DNA from: Neobacillus driksii
GTDB lineage: Bacteria > Bacillota > Bacilli > Bacillales > Cytobacillaceae
Assembly (NCBI RefSeq): GCF_013409995.1
Contig: NZ_JACCBX010000017.1
Coordinates: 62,001 to 126,000, forward strand
Length of the DNA stretch: 64,000 nt
Direction: 5' to 3'
Shown here: positions 1-9,576 of the stretch, piece after piece
How positions within the stretch are numbered: position 1 is the stretch's first letter
Layout: each line of letters starts with the position of its first letter
Notes under the pieces: model-generated
Told to the model about the DNA's origin: nothing
The model's input: the letters and a program-made list of their open reading frames with translations, nothing else
The model's database searches: none
Program-made: the position numbers and the translations under genes

Positions 1-1012
1 CTTTGTCTTTATAACGATCTAATTCCACTAACGATAAGTCGTCTCCCGCCGCTGAAATTTCAATATTATCTATATTTAATGGCAAAGACCTAACATAATT
101 TATCAGTTCAAAAATATCATCTATGTCACTTTCCTCAAAATACTCAATGGTTTGGTGTCTATATAAGGAAAATGTATAAGATAAACATTCAGAGTAATCT
201 AATTCACTAATTTCTATTGACTCAGGGAAAGGAGTACATTCTAAAGAAGGACTGCCAAAAAATTCAAAATGAAGTGCTTTTAATCTTTCCTCTTCAACCT
301 TTATTGAATCCCTTGTAGAATAATAATTTAATAGAGCATTATTTTTATTATTAATTTCATTCATTTCTTTATTGAGATATTCTGTTGTTAACACTTCATT
401 TATATTCTTAAATTCAATATCGTTATAATGTTTATCATGCTCGTAATCTTCAAGAATATATTCATCATAATTTTCCAGGCTGCCTATTTTCATATTATGA
501 ATGTGATAACCATTGTTTTTAAATTCTTTTAGCCCTTGGTTAATCTTTTCTAAGGAGGCATTCAATTCAGCAAAATCCTTATTTAATAAAAATCCATTTT
601 CCTTCGCTAGATATAGACTTAAATTTTTTTCGTTATCCTCCGGTGAGAATTGTACATGAGATTTGGTATAACCTAAATCTAGCAAAGTCTTATGAAGACT
701 TGATTTTTTATATGTAGCATTCAACTCATACCGTTTCAAATCTTTTTCATAACTATCACCAGTTATTTTAATCGAGGACTAACCCTTTACAAATATTGCG
801 AATTCGACCTTTGGTTCGTCAGCTCTTTGAACTAAATAAGGTGTATTTAGTCCTGTACTCACTTGCGCTTCACTTAATATGTTAATTTCAAAGCCATATT
901 TGTCTCTTATATAATTTTTAACGTCTTCATTTGATTTGACGGTACCTTTACTTGAAATACAACCACCTAACATGATATTAATTAAAAACATGAGACCAAA
1001 TTTAATTATCAT
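1..1012 (-). pseudogene. Lipoprotein gene interrupted by an in-frame TAG, running off the left edge
   Basis: The 77-codon reading frame at 779-1012 starts behind a good ribosome site (AGGGGG) and carries a lipoprotein signal peptide with lipobox LGGC near residues 15-18. It stops at TAG (779-781). The same frame continues without another stop from 778 to the window edge, about 259 more codons of protein-like composition (for example SSIKITGDSYEKDLKRYE directly after the stop). The simplest reading is one lipoprotein gene of more than 335 residues with a single nonsense codon; CAG to TAG is a one-base change. I do not recognise the family. It could still be expressed as a short secreted lipoprotein, or the stop may be a sequencing error. 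The gene is divergent from the AraC regulator to its right. Confidence 0.7.
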
Positions 1013-1485
1013 ATTATCCCCCTATACAAATAACAAAAAACTGAATAACTTACTATTCTATTATTCCACTTGTAAAATGTTAAATTCATCCTTTCAAGTT
1101 TAATCATCCAAAAATTCTAGAAAAATAACAGATTTTAATGGCTCTAAATTGCTTAAGTTTCACTATGATGAAATCAATAACCCGCTGACTGATTTCTGCA
1201 TCTGTCTAAACATATAATCTATAAATGTCTAGGGCCAGGGGTCCCTGGGCTATTTTTTATTCCTATATTTATCCGTCTATTATCCCGTTTGATAGCTGGA
1301 AGAATGTGAGTATAGTCTTAACTTTTTGAATTTTGGGAATTTAAGGAGGTAATTATAAGAAGTTAAGAGAATAAAATTTTAGCTTAACAAGAACGAAGGG
1401 CAGTTATATTTTAATGAAATAAGAGAAGTACGCTGCTTTTAAAGTAAAGGAGACCTAATTGTCGTAAAAAGAGGAGGAAGCAGGT
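1013..1485. other. Intergenic region between divergent genes
   Basis: This 473-base AT-rich spacer separates the minus-strand lipoprotein gene from the plus-strand AraC regulator. It contains an imperfect GC-rich inverted repeat followed by a T-rich run (1231-1260, listed separately) and, just before 1486, the strong GAGGAGG ribosome site. I see no convincing gene and no clear consensus promoter. Confidence 0.5.
1231..1260 (+). terminator. Possible terminator-like hairpin
   Basis: CCAGGG and CCCTGG form the core of a GC-rich hairpin, followed by TATTTTTTAT. The stem is short and imperfect beyond six pairs. It lies between divergent genes, where no upstream plus-strand gene is visible, so it may be a relic or a leader element of the AraC gene. 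Confidence 0.35.
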
Positions 1486-2376
1486 TTGGATGAGAAAATA
1501 AATGCAAACTATCGGTTGGTCGACACCGTCAACTCGCATGAAGCTTTTAGTTACCACTCACACGAACAATATGAAATTTATTATTTCCATGGTGGTAACT
1601 GTAAGTTTTTAATTGGTGACCATATTTATCCTTTACAAGAAGACGATATTATTATCATGAATGGTTTAACATTGCACAGAGCATACCCAGAACCAGGTAT
1701 CCCATATGAAAGAAGCGTCATTGAGTTTTCATCTGAATGGTTACGGCCAATTTTAATTAACTTAAACGTTCCTGAATTATTAAATCCGTTTAACCAGCTC
1801 AGTAATACTTTATTCCGGGGAACAGACAAAGAGAAATTAGTAGAGATTAAGGAGCTAATTAGAAAAATCGCCTGCAAAGATCAGACTACATTGCTTGATA
1901 AAGAAAATAGTGTAGAAAGTCGTTTGCGAAATGGTGAAATATCCACTTTATTCGTACAACTTCTATTTAAAATCTATGAATTAAGTAATCAACAGCTCGT
2001 AAAAATACCTCCAATCGAAACGGAAAAGAATACTCACGTAAAACGGATTATACCCTGGATTGAAAAGAATTTTAACAGTTCGATTACGTTAGACAGTATT
2101 GCAGCCAATTTAAATTTAAGTAAATACCATATGGCTAGGATATTTAAAGAGGTAACAGGTTTTACCATCATGCAGTACTTAATGACTTGTCGGATTAACC
2201 GGGCAAAATACTTGCTGGAGATCCACCCGGGAAAATCTATACATGAAGTAGCCTTAGAATCCGGTTTTGAAGATTCATCTCATTTTAGTCGTTTTTTTCG
2301 AAAACAAATGAATATTACCCCATCAGAATATCGAAATAGTAGAGCAATCCGGAAACATTCAGCGTATTCAAAATAA
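1486..2376 (+). CDS. AraC-family transcriptional regulator with cupin sensor
   Basis: This is a DNA-binding regulator, probably activating the sugar operon that follows. The N-terminal part (about residues 10-115) is a cupin-like sugar-binding domain with several His residues (YHSHEQYE). The C-terminal 100 residues hold two helix-turn-helix motifs typical of AraC/XylS proteins (ITLDSIAANLNLSKYHMARI and the conserved GFEDSSHFSRFFRK). The length of 296 residues is normal for the family. The start is TTG, chosen because GAGGAGG lies eight bases upstream. It sits 320 bases before, and co-directional with, the first ABC permease, as local regulators of CUT1 importers often do. The effector is unknown. 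Confidence 0.9.
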   Translation: MDEKINANYRLVDTVNSHEAFSYHSHEQYEIYYFHGGNCKFLIGDHIYPLQEDDIIIMNGLTLHRAYPEPGIPYERSVIEFSSEWLRPILINLNVPELLNPFNQLSNTLFRGTDKEKLVEIKELIRKIACKDQTTLLDKENSVESRLRNGEISTLFVQLLFKIYELSNQQLVKIPPIETEKNTHVKRIIPWIEKNFNSSITLDSIAANLNLSKYHMARIFKEVTGFTIMQYLMTCRINRAKYLLEIHPGKSIHEVALESGFEDSSHFSRFFRKQMNITPSEYRNSRAIRKHSAYSK

Positions 2377-2696
2377 AGCATTGCCCCTAAAAAAATAGCA
2401 AAACAGCAACAAATGACAAATTAAAGTCAAAATATCACAATTACAAACAAGCGAAATATTCTAAATTTTTATACTATTTAATCAGAAGTTGAAAGTGTAT
2501 CCGCTAGATTTACTAGAATGATACTTAACAGAAACAGGAGGGCGTTGTTAAAAGGAGATAAAAAAGGCATTGGTAAAAAGCAACGCCTACATATGAAAAA
2601 ATTTTTTAGGTTAATTTGAAAGCGTTGTCATTCATGAGCGGTTAAATGACCAAAATCAAAACGGTGAAGGAATTTTAATCAAGAAAGGAGATATTT
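2377..2696. other. Promoter/leader region of sugar operon A
   Basis: This 320-base spacer holds a candidate sigma-A promoter (TTGAAA at 2489, TAGAAT at 2514, spacer 19, so weak), a 7-base inverted repeat GGCGTTG/CAACGCC (2541-2547 and 2581-2587), and the cre box at 2616. No gene is evident apart from a doubtful 24-codon frame starting at 2544. Confidence 0.45.
2616..2630 (+). promoter_or_regulatory. CcpA cre box
   Basis: TTGAAAGCGTTGTCA matches every position of the cre consensus WTGNAANCGNWNNCW. It lies about 67 bases before the first permease start, in the leader of operon A, so glucose repression through CcpA and HPr(Ser-P), by blocking initiation or elongation, is likely. Confidence 0.8.
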
Positions 2697-3647
2697 ATGG
2701 CGAATAACAGCATGGAAGCGGCCAATACAGCCACTCAAAGTGTGAATACAAACACTCACACAGAGTCTAAAACGATGAAACAGAAAAAAAGAAGTTCCCA
2801 ATGGACATGGTATATTTTCTTAATCCCAAGTTTTCTAGGTATTTTACTGTTCATGGTCTATCCAATCGCAGAATCTCTAAGATTGAGTTTTTTTAAATCA
2901 AATGGGACGATTGAGACCTTTACGGGACTGGCTAACTTTCGTACGGTATTAACTTCAGGTCCTTTTTGGAATTCCGTTTGGAATACCTTTTATATCGGTA
3001 TCTTTCAAATCATTATCACCATTCCACTAGGATTTATTTTTGCAACACTTATCAACTCTGTGTCAAAAGGGAAAAACTTTTTTAAGGTCTTATACTTTCT
3101 GCCAAATGTCACTTCCATTGTTGCGGCAGCCATGATCTTTCAATTTGTTTTACACCCTGAAATGGGGATTCTAAATTATATTCTTGGTTCTTTAGGATTA
3201 CCAACACCAGGCTGGTTTTCAGATCCTGCCACTTCTAAATGGGGTGTAATATTGCTAGCGGTTTGGCATTGGATTGGTTTTGTTATTATTATCTGTCTTG
3301 CCAATCTTCAAGCCATTTCATCGGAAATGTATGAGGCGGCTAAAATCGACGGGGCAAGTGGAATCCAACAATGGTTTTTTATCACCATTCCAAACATGAC
3401 TGGAACGTTTGCCTTCTTATTAATCACTGGTTGGATTGGTGCTCTTCAGCGTTTCAATGAGGTTTACGTCGTTGGCGGACCAAATGGAAGTCCTGCTCGT
3501 TCAATCCAAACCATGGGAGCCTTTATTTATGAGCGTGGTTTTACAGGGTTTGAATTTGGTATCGCATCCGCTGCCACATATATCATGTTTATAATCATCT
3601 TGATTTTTACCTTTATTAATCTCAAAGTCTCGAAAATGAAAATATAA
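2697..3647 (+). CDS. Sugar ABC transporter permease (CUT1, MalF-like)
   Basis: This is an inner-membrane subunit of a carbohydrate importer. The 316-residue protein has a hydrophilic, Thr/Gln-rich N-terminal tail of about 35 residues, then six predicted membrane segments beginning with WYIFLIPSFLGILLFMVYP. The cytoplasmic EAA loop that docks the ATPase is present (EAAKIDGASGIQQWFFITIP). The start is ATG with AAGGAG upstream (AAGAAAGGAGATATTT). It is followed 20 bases later by its partner permease and then by the binding protein. This order (permease, permease, SBP) and the absence of an ATPase gene are typical of Firmicute CUT1 systems that use a shared MsmX-type ATPase. Confidence 0.93.
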   Translation: MANNSMEAANTATQSVNTNTHTESKTMKQKKRSSQWTWYIFLIPSFLGILLFMVYPIAESLRLSFFKSNGTIETFTGLANFRTVLTSGPFWNSVWNTFYIGIFQIIITIPLGFIFATLINSVSKGKNFFKVLYFLPNVTSIVAAAMIFQFVLHPEMGILNYILGSLGLPTPGWFSDPATSKWGVILLAVWHWIGFVIIICLANLQAISSEMYEAAKIDGASGIQQWFFITIPNMTGTFAFLLITGWIGALQRFNEVYVVGGPNGSPARSIQTMGAFIYERGFTGFEFGIASAATYIMFIIILIFTFINLKVSKMKI

Positions 3648-3667
3648 CCTAGAGAGGAGGGACTGTA

Positions 3668-4522
3668 TTGAATAACACCATGTCTATGAAGAAAATGGAA
3701 AAGATTACATCTATTATTAAGTTTCTTATTCTATTAATTTTCGGTGTCGTGCTTATGGCTCCATTTATATGGATGGTTAGCGTAGGTTTTGATAGAACAG
3801 CCAATATTTCAATGCCTTTTCCACCTCGATTAATACCAGAGGAACCTTCAAAATTCAACTATGGAATCGTATTTGAGAATGGAAGACTTATTAAATCGTA
3901 TATAAACTCTACCATTGTAACAGTGAGTTCTGTGATTTTGGGAGTTTCTGCCTCCCTTCTGTCAGGATATGCGTTCTCTAAGGGTAAATTCAAGGGAAAG
4001 AAAATCTTGTTCATTGTTGTCCTTTGTACGCTCATGATCCCAATGGAGCCGAGGTTAATCCCCTTATATACCTTGTTTAATAAAATGAATCTATTGAACA
4101 CATATTATCCATTGGTTCTTCCCTCTATTATTAGCGGCATGTTGATTTTCCTTTGTAAACAGTTTTTTGATCAGCTGCCAGATACGCTTCGGGAGGCGGC
4201 CCAAATTGATGGAGCCGGTGAGTTTAGAATTTTCTTCACTGTCTATTTGCCGCTTGCCGGACCGATCGCTGCAACAATGGTGATTTTAGCCTTTATTTGG
4301 AGCTGGAATGACTTCATGTGGCCATTAGTTGTGCTGAACGATTTAGAACTACAAACCGTTCCTCTTTATCTAGCGAGTTTTTCGCTAGAGAATGGTTCAA
4401 GTTTAGGTGGCTTAACGATGGCTCTCGCAACCGTTAGTATTCTACCAATCATCATCTTGTATCTTTTTTTACAACGATACATTATCCAAAGTATTGCACT
4501 AAGCGGGGTAAAGGGAGAATAG
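3668..4522 (+). CDS. Sugar ABC transporter permease (CUT1, MalG-like)
   Basis: This is the second membrane subunit of the operon A importer, 284 residues with six predicted membrane helices. The EAA loop reads EAAQIDGAGEFRIFFTVYLP, and the C-terminus has the usual MalG-type SGVKG ending. The start is TTG at 3668 behind GAGAGGAGGGAC; an ATG lies three codons in and could also be used. It would form a heterodimer with the preceding permease. The substrate cannot be read from the sequence. Confidence 0.93.
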   Translation: MNNTMSMKKMEKITSIIKFLILLIFGVVLMAPFIWMVSVGFDRTANISMPFPPRLIPEEPSKFNYGIVFENGRLIKSYINSTIVTVSSVILGVSASLLSGYAFSKGKFKGKKILFIVVLCTLMIPMEPRLIPLYTLFNKMNLLNTYYPLVLPSIISGMLIFLCKQFFDQLPDTLREAAQIDGAGEFRIFFTVYLPLAGPIAATMVILAFIWSWNDFMWPLVVLNDLELQTVPLYLASFSLENGSSLGGLTMALATVSILPIIILYLFLQRYIIQSIALSGVKGE

Positions 4523-4563
4523 TTTATTAGTTTTAATTAAAGGAATTAATAGGGGGTAATGAA

Positions 4564-5934
4564 ATGCGTAGAGGTATTTACAAGAAGAAGATCACTTTAT
4601 TTATTACGATGATGTTGTTATTGAGTTTTGCACTTGTGGGCTGTGTTCCGAAATCAAATAGTTCTTCTTCAACTAGTAAAACAGAAGGAAAATGGGCTGG
4701 ACAAAAAATTAAGGTCCAGATGATTGGTGACTTTGCGATGGAAGACAAGACAGATCCCGTTACTGGTGAGACAGCAAAAGGCATGAAAGTAGTAAAGGAG
4801 GAGTTCGAAAAGCAGCACCCTGGAGCAACGGTTGACTTTGTTTTAATGCCATGGGAAGGATATACAGAGAAAACGCAGGCGATGATCACTTCTGGTGAAG
4901 CCGACGTGTACCAAATGCCTGGTGTCGCAGATTTTGCTCCACAAGGTGTACTAGAACCATTACAGCCGTGGATTGAAAAGGACAAAGAATTCAGTCTAGA
5001 TATCTTCATTGATAACCAAGTAGATGGATGGAAGGCTTTGGGCACAGACAGTAAGGAATTGGATATTTTTGGACTTCCGTTTTTGGGAGATACCCGTTTT
5101 ATTGCTTACGATAAGAAGATATTTGACGACTGGGGTGTAGAATATCCATCTGAAAACCCAACAATGGAAGAAATTGCAGAAAAAGCAAAACAAATGACAG
5201 GAAAGAATCCAAAAACCGGTGAACAAAACTATGGAATTTGGTTCCGTGGGGATTGGTCTTCTGCTTTCACACTTGTGGATCTTGCTGAAGGACAAAACGG
5301 TACATGGGGAACAGGTTTTGCATGGGATGAAGTTAAGTTTAACCTTGATTCACCAGAAATGCTCAATGGGTTAAATTGGCTGTTGGAAATGCAAAAATAT
5401 GCACCAAAGGGAATCGTTAGTAACCAAGGGAATGAAAAATGGTTATCAAAGGATAACAATATTGCCATTATGTTAAACCAAGGACCTGGGGATACCGTTA
5501 AACCAGCTTATGCCCAAGGACTTGGAGACCGAATCGGAATTGTTAATGAGTTTAAAAATGATGAAGGTCGTGGAGGATTATTTGCAGGTAGTCCGATTAC
5601 CATTGCGAAAAGTAGTAAAAATAAAGAATTGGCTTGGGAATGGGTAAAATTTGCTACGAGCGATTTCGTCCAAAAATTTGTTTTTGAAGAATATGGAGCA
5701 ATCCCAGCAGTGAAATCCGCAACTGAATGGGAAAGTGTGAAAGAAATGCCGTTAATGCTTCCAGTTTTTAAAGCAATGGAAACACCGATGACTCCTAGAT
5801 ACCCATGGGGATCTTCACAGCCGCGCTTTATCTTAACCTCTGAAATTGAGGCTGCATTAACTGGAAATAGAAGTGCGGAAGATGCACTTAAAAAAGCTCA
5901 AAAAGAGAGCACGGAATGGGTTGAAAATCGTTAA
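4564..5934 (+). CDS. Extracellular sugar-binding lipoprotein of ABC importer A
   Basis: This is the solute-binding protein of the importer (family 1, MalE/UgpB-like), anchored outside the membrane. The signal peptide has a positive RRGIYKKK start and a lipobox LVGC, so the mature protein begins with lipid-modified Cys27. A Ser/Thr-rich linker follows, then the two-lobed binding fold (456 residues in all, a normal length). Conserved features include the KGMKVVKEEFEKQHPG and DVYQMPGVADF regions of the first lobe and many Trp/Tyr residues suited to stacking on sugars. A strong terminator follows at 6003. As last gene of the three it completes the transporter. Confidence 0.93.
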   Translation: MRRGIYKKKITLFITMMLLLSFALVGCVPKSNSSSSTSKTEGKWAGQKIKVQMIGDFAMEDKTDPVTGETAKGMKVVKEEFEKQHPGATVDFVLMPWEGYTEKTQAMITSGEADVYQMPGVADFAPQGVLEPLQPWIEKDKEFSLDIFIDNQVDGWKALGTDSKELDIFGLPFLGDTRFIAYDKKIFDDWGVEYPSENPTMEEIAEKAKQMTGKNPKTGEQNYGIWFRGDWSSAFTLVDLAEGQNGTWGTGFAWDEVKFNLDSPEMLNGLNWLLEMQKYAPKGIVSNQGNEKWLSKDNNIAIMLNQGPGDTVKPAYAQGLGDRIGIVNEFKNDEGRGGLFAGSPITIAKSSKNKELAWEWVKFATSDFVQKFVFEEYGAIPAVKSATEWESVKEMPLMLPVFKAMETPMTPRYPWGSSQPRFILTSEIEAALTGNRSAEDALKKAQKESTEWVENR

Positions 5935-6002
5935 TCTTCGGGGCATAAAACTTGAGAAGACCAGATGATAAACTAGAAGATTGCTAGAGCGGTAGATTGA
6001 TG

Positions 6003-6041
6003 AAGAAGTAACTGTAGAGAAATAGTATACAGTTACTTCTT
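6003..6041 (+). terminator. Hairpin terminator after importer A
   Basis: A perfect 14-base stem (6003-6016 pairing with 6028-6041) with an 11-base loop is followed by a short T-rich stretch. It lies 68 bases after the binding-protein stop. It would end or attenuate transcription before the enzyme genes, so that transporter and enzymes need not be made in equal amounts. Confidence 0.75.
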
Positions 6042-6119
6042 TTCATAATGGTTGTTCATTATTTTCATAGATAGAAAGTATACGCTGTAAAATACGAAAA
6101 GGATAAGGGAGTGTGACTT

Positions 6120-7139
6120 ATGCTAAAGGTTGCCGTGATTGGACTTGGAGATGTTTCGAGTGTTCATCTATCCGCAATAAAGGGAAATACGCGTGCAGAG
6201 TTGGTGGCAGTTTGTGATATCGATGAAACAAGGAAAGATATCGTGCCAGGTGTGAATTTTTATACTGATTTTCAAGAGATGCTGGAAAAAGAAGTGTTGG
6301 ATTGCGTACATATTTGTTTGCCGCACTATCTTCATTATCCCGTAACAAAAGCATGTGTTGAAAAGGGTGTGCACGTATTTCAAGAAAAGCCGCTATCATT
6401 GAATTCGGAAGAAGGATCTGACCTCGTCAAACTAGAGGAAAAGCATAAAGATAGTAAAATATGTGTTTGCTTCCAAAACCGTTTCAATGAAACCTTTGAA
6501 GTGCTGCAGAAAATAGTTGAAAGCGAACAATATGGAAAGGTGTTGGGTATCAAGGGGTTAGTGACATGGGCGAGACCCAAATCTTATTATGACAATAAAC
6601 CATGGCGGGGGAAATTGGAATTTGCAGGTGGTGGAGTGATGATCAACCAATCCATTCATACTTTGGATCAAATGCAGCTGCTTGGCGGCGAAATTAAATC
6701 CATTCGAGGGTCCGTCGATCAGCTTCTAGACTATGGGGTAGAAATCGAAGATACTGCCACAGCGTCTATTCAATTTGAAAATGGGGTGAAAGGATTCTTT
6801 TTTGCGACCATTGCCAATGCAAATAATTCCAGTGTCGAGCTTCAGGTTGTTTTTGAAAAACAGAAATTCACCATTAAGGATAGTATTCTAACGAAGCTGG
6901 ATGAAGAGGGTAAAAAAGTAGAAATGATCGAAGACAGCAAGATGCCAGGCTCAAAATTCTATTACGGTGCAAGTCATATGAAATTAATCAATAAATTCTA
7001 TGAGTGTATTGTAGAGAATACGGATGAGTACGTACACGTCAAAGATGCCCTTCCGTCAATGAAAATGATTGACAGTATTGTTAAATCATCTGAACAAAAA
7101 AGAGAAGTCAAGATGCAAAGTTTAGAAGCTAGCATATAA
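6120..7139 (+). CDS. Gfo/Idh/MocA-family oxidoreductase
   Basis: This is a predicted NAD(P)-dependent sugar or glycoside dehydrogenase/reductase of 339 residues. The N-terminal Rossmann domain has GLGDVS (residues 8-13) in place of the more usual GxGxxG spacing. The catalytic Lys is in the EKP motif (89-91), and the substrate domain carries GGGVMINQSIHTLD (170-183) with the conserved His. The start is ATG behind AAGGGAGTG. It follows the importer terminator, so it probably has its own promoter or depends on readthrough. Such enzymes typically oxidise or reduce a sugar ring carbon, often C3. Direction and substrate are unknown. Confidence 0.88.
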   Translation: MLKVAVIGLGDVSSVHLSAIKGNTRAELVAVCDIDETRKDIVPGVNFYTDFQEMLEKEVLDCVHICLPHYLHYPVTKACVEKGVHVFQEKPLSLNSEEGSDLVKLEEKHKDSKICVCFQNRFNETFEVLQKIVESEQYGKVLGIKGLVTWARPKSYYDNKPWRGKLEFAGGGVMINQSIHTLDQMQLLGGEIKSIRGSVDQLLDYGVEIEDTATASIQFENGVKGFFFATIANANNSSVELQVVFEKQKFTIKDSILTKLDEEGKKVEMIEDSKMPGSKFYYGASHMKLINKFYECIVENTDEYVHVKDALPSMKMIDSIVKSSEQKREVKMQSLEASI

Positions 7140-7241
7140 AACGAGGAAAGCGGAATAAACATACTGTTAGCGAAGAAATACTTGAGGAATGCTTACCCTA
7201 TATGATCTCAAATAGTAGTTTTTAAGTGAAAGGAGCAAATT

Positions 7242-8435
7242 ATGTCTATTGTTAATGTTGGAATTATTATGAACGGTGTTACCGGCCGTATGGGGACCAA
7301 TCAACATCTTATTCGATCCATTGTTGCCATTCGGGAACAGGGAGGAGTCGCTTGTAAAAACGGTGTTATCATTATGCCTGATCCCATTTTAGTAGGAAGA
7401 AATGAAGAAAAATTAAAAACATTAGCGAGTAAACACAATATTACTCGTTGGAGTACCAATTTAGATGAATGTCTTACCGATGAACAAAATATCATTTATT
7501 TTGATGCTCAAAAAACGGTTAGACGTGCTGAGGCGATTCGCAAGGCCATAAAGGCCGGGAAACATATTTATTGTGAAAAGCCAACAGCTGTAGGACTAGA
7601 AGAGTCTTTAGAACTTGCGACCTTAGCCTATAAAGCGGGAGTCAAAAATGGAGTAGTCCAGGATAAATTATTTCTCCCAGGGATTTTAAAGTTAAAAAGA
7701 TTAGTTGATTCTGGTTTCTTTGGTAAAATTCTCTCTGTCCGAATGGAATTTGGTTACTGGGTATTTGAAGGAGATTGGCAGCAAGCACAGCGTCCATCTT
7801 GGAACTATCGAAAAGAAGACGGCGGCGGCATAATTTCCGACATGTTTGCCCATTGGCGCTATGTCCTGGACAATCTATTTGGAAACGTCCGTGCTGTTTC
7901 TTGTATCGGTGCCACACATATCCAAAAGCGGGTGGATGAAAAAGATGAAATATATACAGCCACTGCAGAGGATGCAGCCTACGCTACATTCGAATTAGAT
8001 GGAGGGATTATCGTACAAGCAAATTCTTCTTGGGCAGTACGCGTAAACCGAGATGACCTTTTAACCATCCAAGTCGATGGAACGGAAGGCAGTGCAGTTG
8101 CGGGATTAAGAGATTGTAAGACACAGCATCGTGTTAACACGCCAAAGCCTGTTTGGAACCCGGATATAGCGAATCCAATCTCTTTCCTAGACCAATGGCA
8201 GGAGATGCCGACGAACGATATCTATGATAATGGCTTTAAGGTACAGTGGGAATTATTCCTGAAGCACATTGTTCTTGATGAAGAATTTCCATGGGATTTA
8301 TTAGAAGGTGCAAAAGGAACACAATTATCTGACCTTGGTCTTCAATCGTGGAAGGAAAGACGATGGGTGGATGTACCGGAACTGACCATTGGAGGGACAC
8401 TGAATGGTGAAAAAGTTAAAGCTGCTAAGAGCTAA
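7242..8435 (+). CDS. Gfo/Idh/MocA-family oxidoreductase of the DUF993-linked type
   Basis: This is a 397-residue predicted NAD(P)-dependent dehydrogenase. The nucleotide-binding loop NGVTGRMG (11-18) is unusual for the family, and the catalytic EKP motif (112-114) is intact. The C-terminal domain shows DGGGIISDMFAHWRYVLDNL, with His in the place where the family binds substrate. It is longer than the neighbouring relatives. The gene overlaps the start of the DUF993 gene by 32 bases and is followed by a TIM-barrel isomerase-like gene. From general knowledge this trio occurs together in other bacteria, so the three probably act in successive steps on one substrate. Confidence 0.85.
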   Translation: MSIVNVGIIMNGVTGRMGTNQHLIRSIVAIREQGGVACKNGVIIMPDPILVGRNEEKLKTLASKHNITRWSTNLDECLTDEQNIIYFDAQKTVRRAEAIRKAIKAGKHIYCEKPTAVGLEESLELATLAYKAGVKNGVVQDKLFLPGILKLKRLVDSGFFGKILSVRMEFGYWVFEGDWQQAQRPSWNYRKEDGGGIISDMFAHWRYVLDNLFGNVRAVSCIGATHIQKRVDEKDEIYTATAEDAAYATFELDGGIIVQANSSWAVRVNRDDLLTIQVDGTEGSAVAGLRDCKTQHRVNTPKPVWNPDIANPISFLDQWQEMPTNDIYDNGFKVQWELFLKHIVLDEEFPWDLLEGAKGTQLSDLGLQSWKERRWVDVPELTIGGTLNGEKVKAAKS

Positions 8436-9567
8436 TGGGTCTTTTGAATACTATGAACCGGGTAATACTGCTAGTTTTGAAATCCCTGCAAAGAAATTCC
8501 ATAGCAGGACTGCTTTTTCCGCTGCTCATGTTGTTTGTGACCCATTGGCTGTTGCATGTCCGTTAGGAAATCCCCAGATTCATTGGGAAGATACGTTATC
8601 TTATCGGCGTTATCTTTGGTCAATGGGTCTTTCGGTTGCGGAAGCCATGGATACCGCCCAAAGAGGTATGGGCCTTAGCTGGGATGGTGCGAAGGAATTA
8701 ATCAGACGTTCCAGTGTGGAAGCAAATGCAGTTGGCGGAAGGATAGCCTGTGGTGCAGGAACTGATCATTTGATACCCAATAATAAATACTCTATGGAAC
8801 AAATCATTGAAGCCTATGAAGAACAGTGTGCTTTTATCGAGGAGCAGGGTAGTCAAATTATTTTAATGGCAAGCCGGGCATTGGCGGCAAATGCGAAGGG
8901 CCCGGAGGATTATGCTCGCGTTTATAGACATATCCTGTCCCAAATTTCTCAACCTGTTATCTTACATTGGTTAGGTGATATGTTTGACCCATCCTTAACA
9001 GGGTACTGGGGACATAAAAATCTGGATGATGCAATGGAAGTTTGTTTAAACATCATTTGGGAAAATCAGGATAAGGTGGACGGGATTAAAATCTCTCTTC
9101 TGGATGCTGATAAGGAAATTGAGATGAGACAGCGATTACCAGAAACTGTCAAGATGTACACGGGCGATGATTTTAACTACCCTGAATTAATTCGAGGAGA
9201 TCATCACGGGTTTAGCCATGCCCTATTGGGTATTTTTGACGCAATCGCCCCGGCAGCCGCCGCAGCACTAAATGCCCTTGATCAGGATGACGTGAATACC
9301 TATGAGTCCATATTAGATAAAACAGTTCCATTATCTAGACATATTTTTCAAACTCCTACTTACTCGTATAAAACTGGAATTGTATTCATGGCATACTTGA
9401 ATGGTCATCAGAATCATTTTCGAATGATTAACGGTGCTGAGAGTGCCAGATCGATTGCACATTTATCAGAACTTTTTGTACTGGCTGATCAAGCTGGTTT
9501 ACTTAGGGAGCCAGATTTAGCTGCAGAAAGAATGAAGCTAGTCCTCAAACTGGCCGGGATCGAATAG
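8404..9567 (+). CDS. DUF993 family protein (predicted aldolase-like TIM barrel)
   Basis: The 387-residue protein matches what I know of DUF993, a family often labelled dihydrodipicolinate-synthase-like and of unknown reaction. Notable segments are AHVVCDPLAVACPLGNPQIH near the N-terminus, GRIACGAGTDHL, VILHWLGDMFDPSLTGYWG and VDGIKISLLDADKE, where the Lys would be the Schiff-base candidate if the class I aldolase analogy holds. The ATG lies seven bases after GGAGGG, inside the upstream gene, so the two are translationally coupled. The next gene starts nine bases after its stop. A role in cleaving or rearranging a keto sugar made by the upstream oxidoreductase is an inference. Confidence 0.8.
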   Translation: MVKKLKLLRANGSFEYYEPGNTASFEIPAKKFHSRTAFSAAHVVCDPLAVACPLGNPQIHWEDTLSYRRYLWSMGLSVAEAMDTAQRGMGLSWDGAKELIRRSSVEANAVGGRIACGAGTDHLIPNNKYSMEQIIEAYEEQCAFIEEQGSQIILMASRALAANAKGPEDYARVYRHILSQISQPVILHWLGDMFDPSLTGYWGHKNLDDAMEVCLNIIWENQDKVDGIKISLLDADKEIEMRQRLPETVKMYTGDDFNYPELIRGDHHGFSHALLGIFDAIAPAAAAALNALDQDDVNTYESILDKTVPLSRHIFQTPTYSYKTGIVFMAYLNGHQNHFRMINGAESARSIAHLSELFVLADQAGLLREPDLAAERMKLVLKLAGIE

Positions 9568-9576
9568 GAGGAGCAA

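Noticed and set aside
2544-2618. 24-codon frame starting TTG behind GGAGG in the operon A leader
   Set aside because: Composition is Lys-rich low-complexity and the frame overlaps inverted repeats and the cre box; more likely leader structure.
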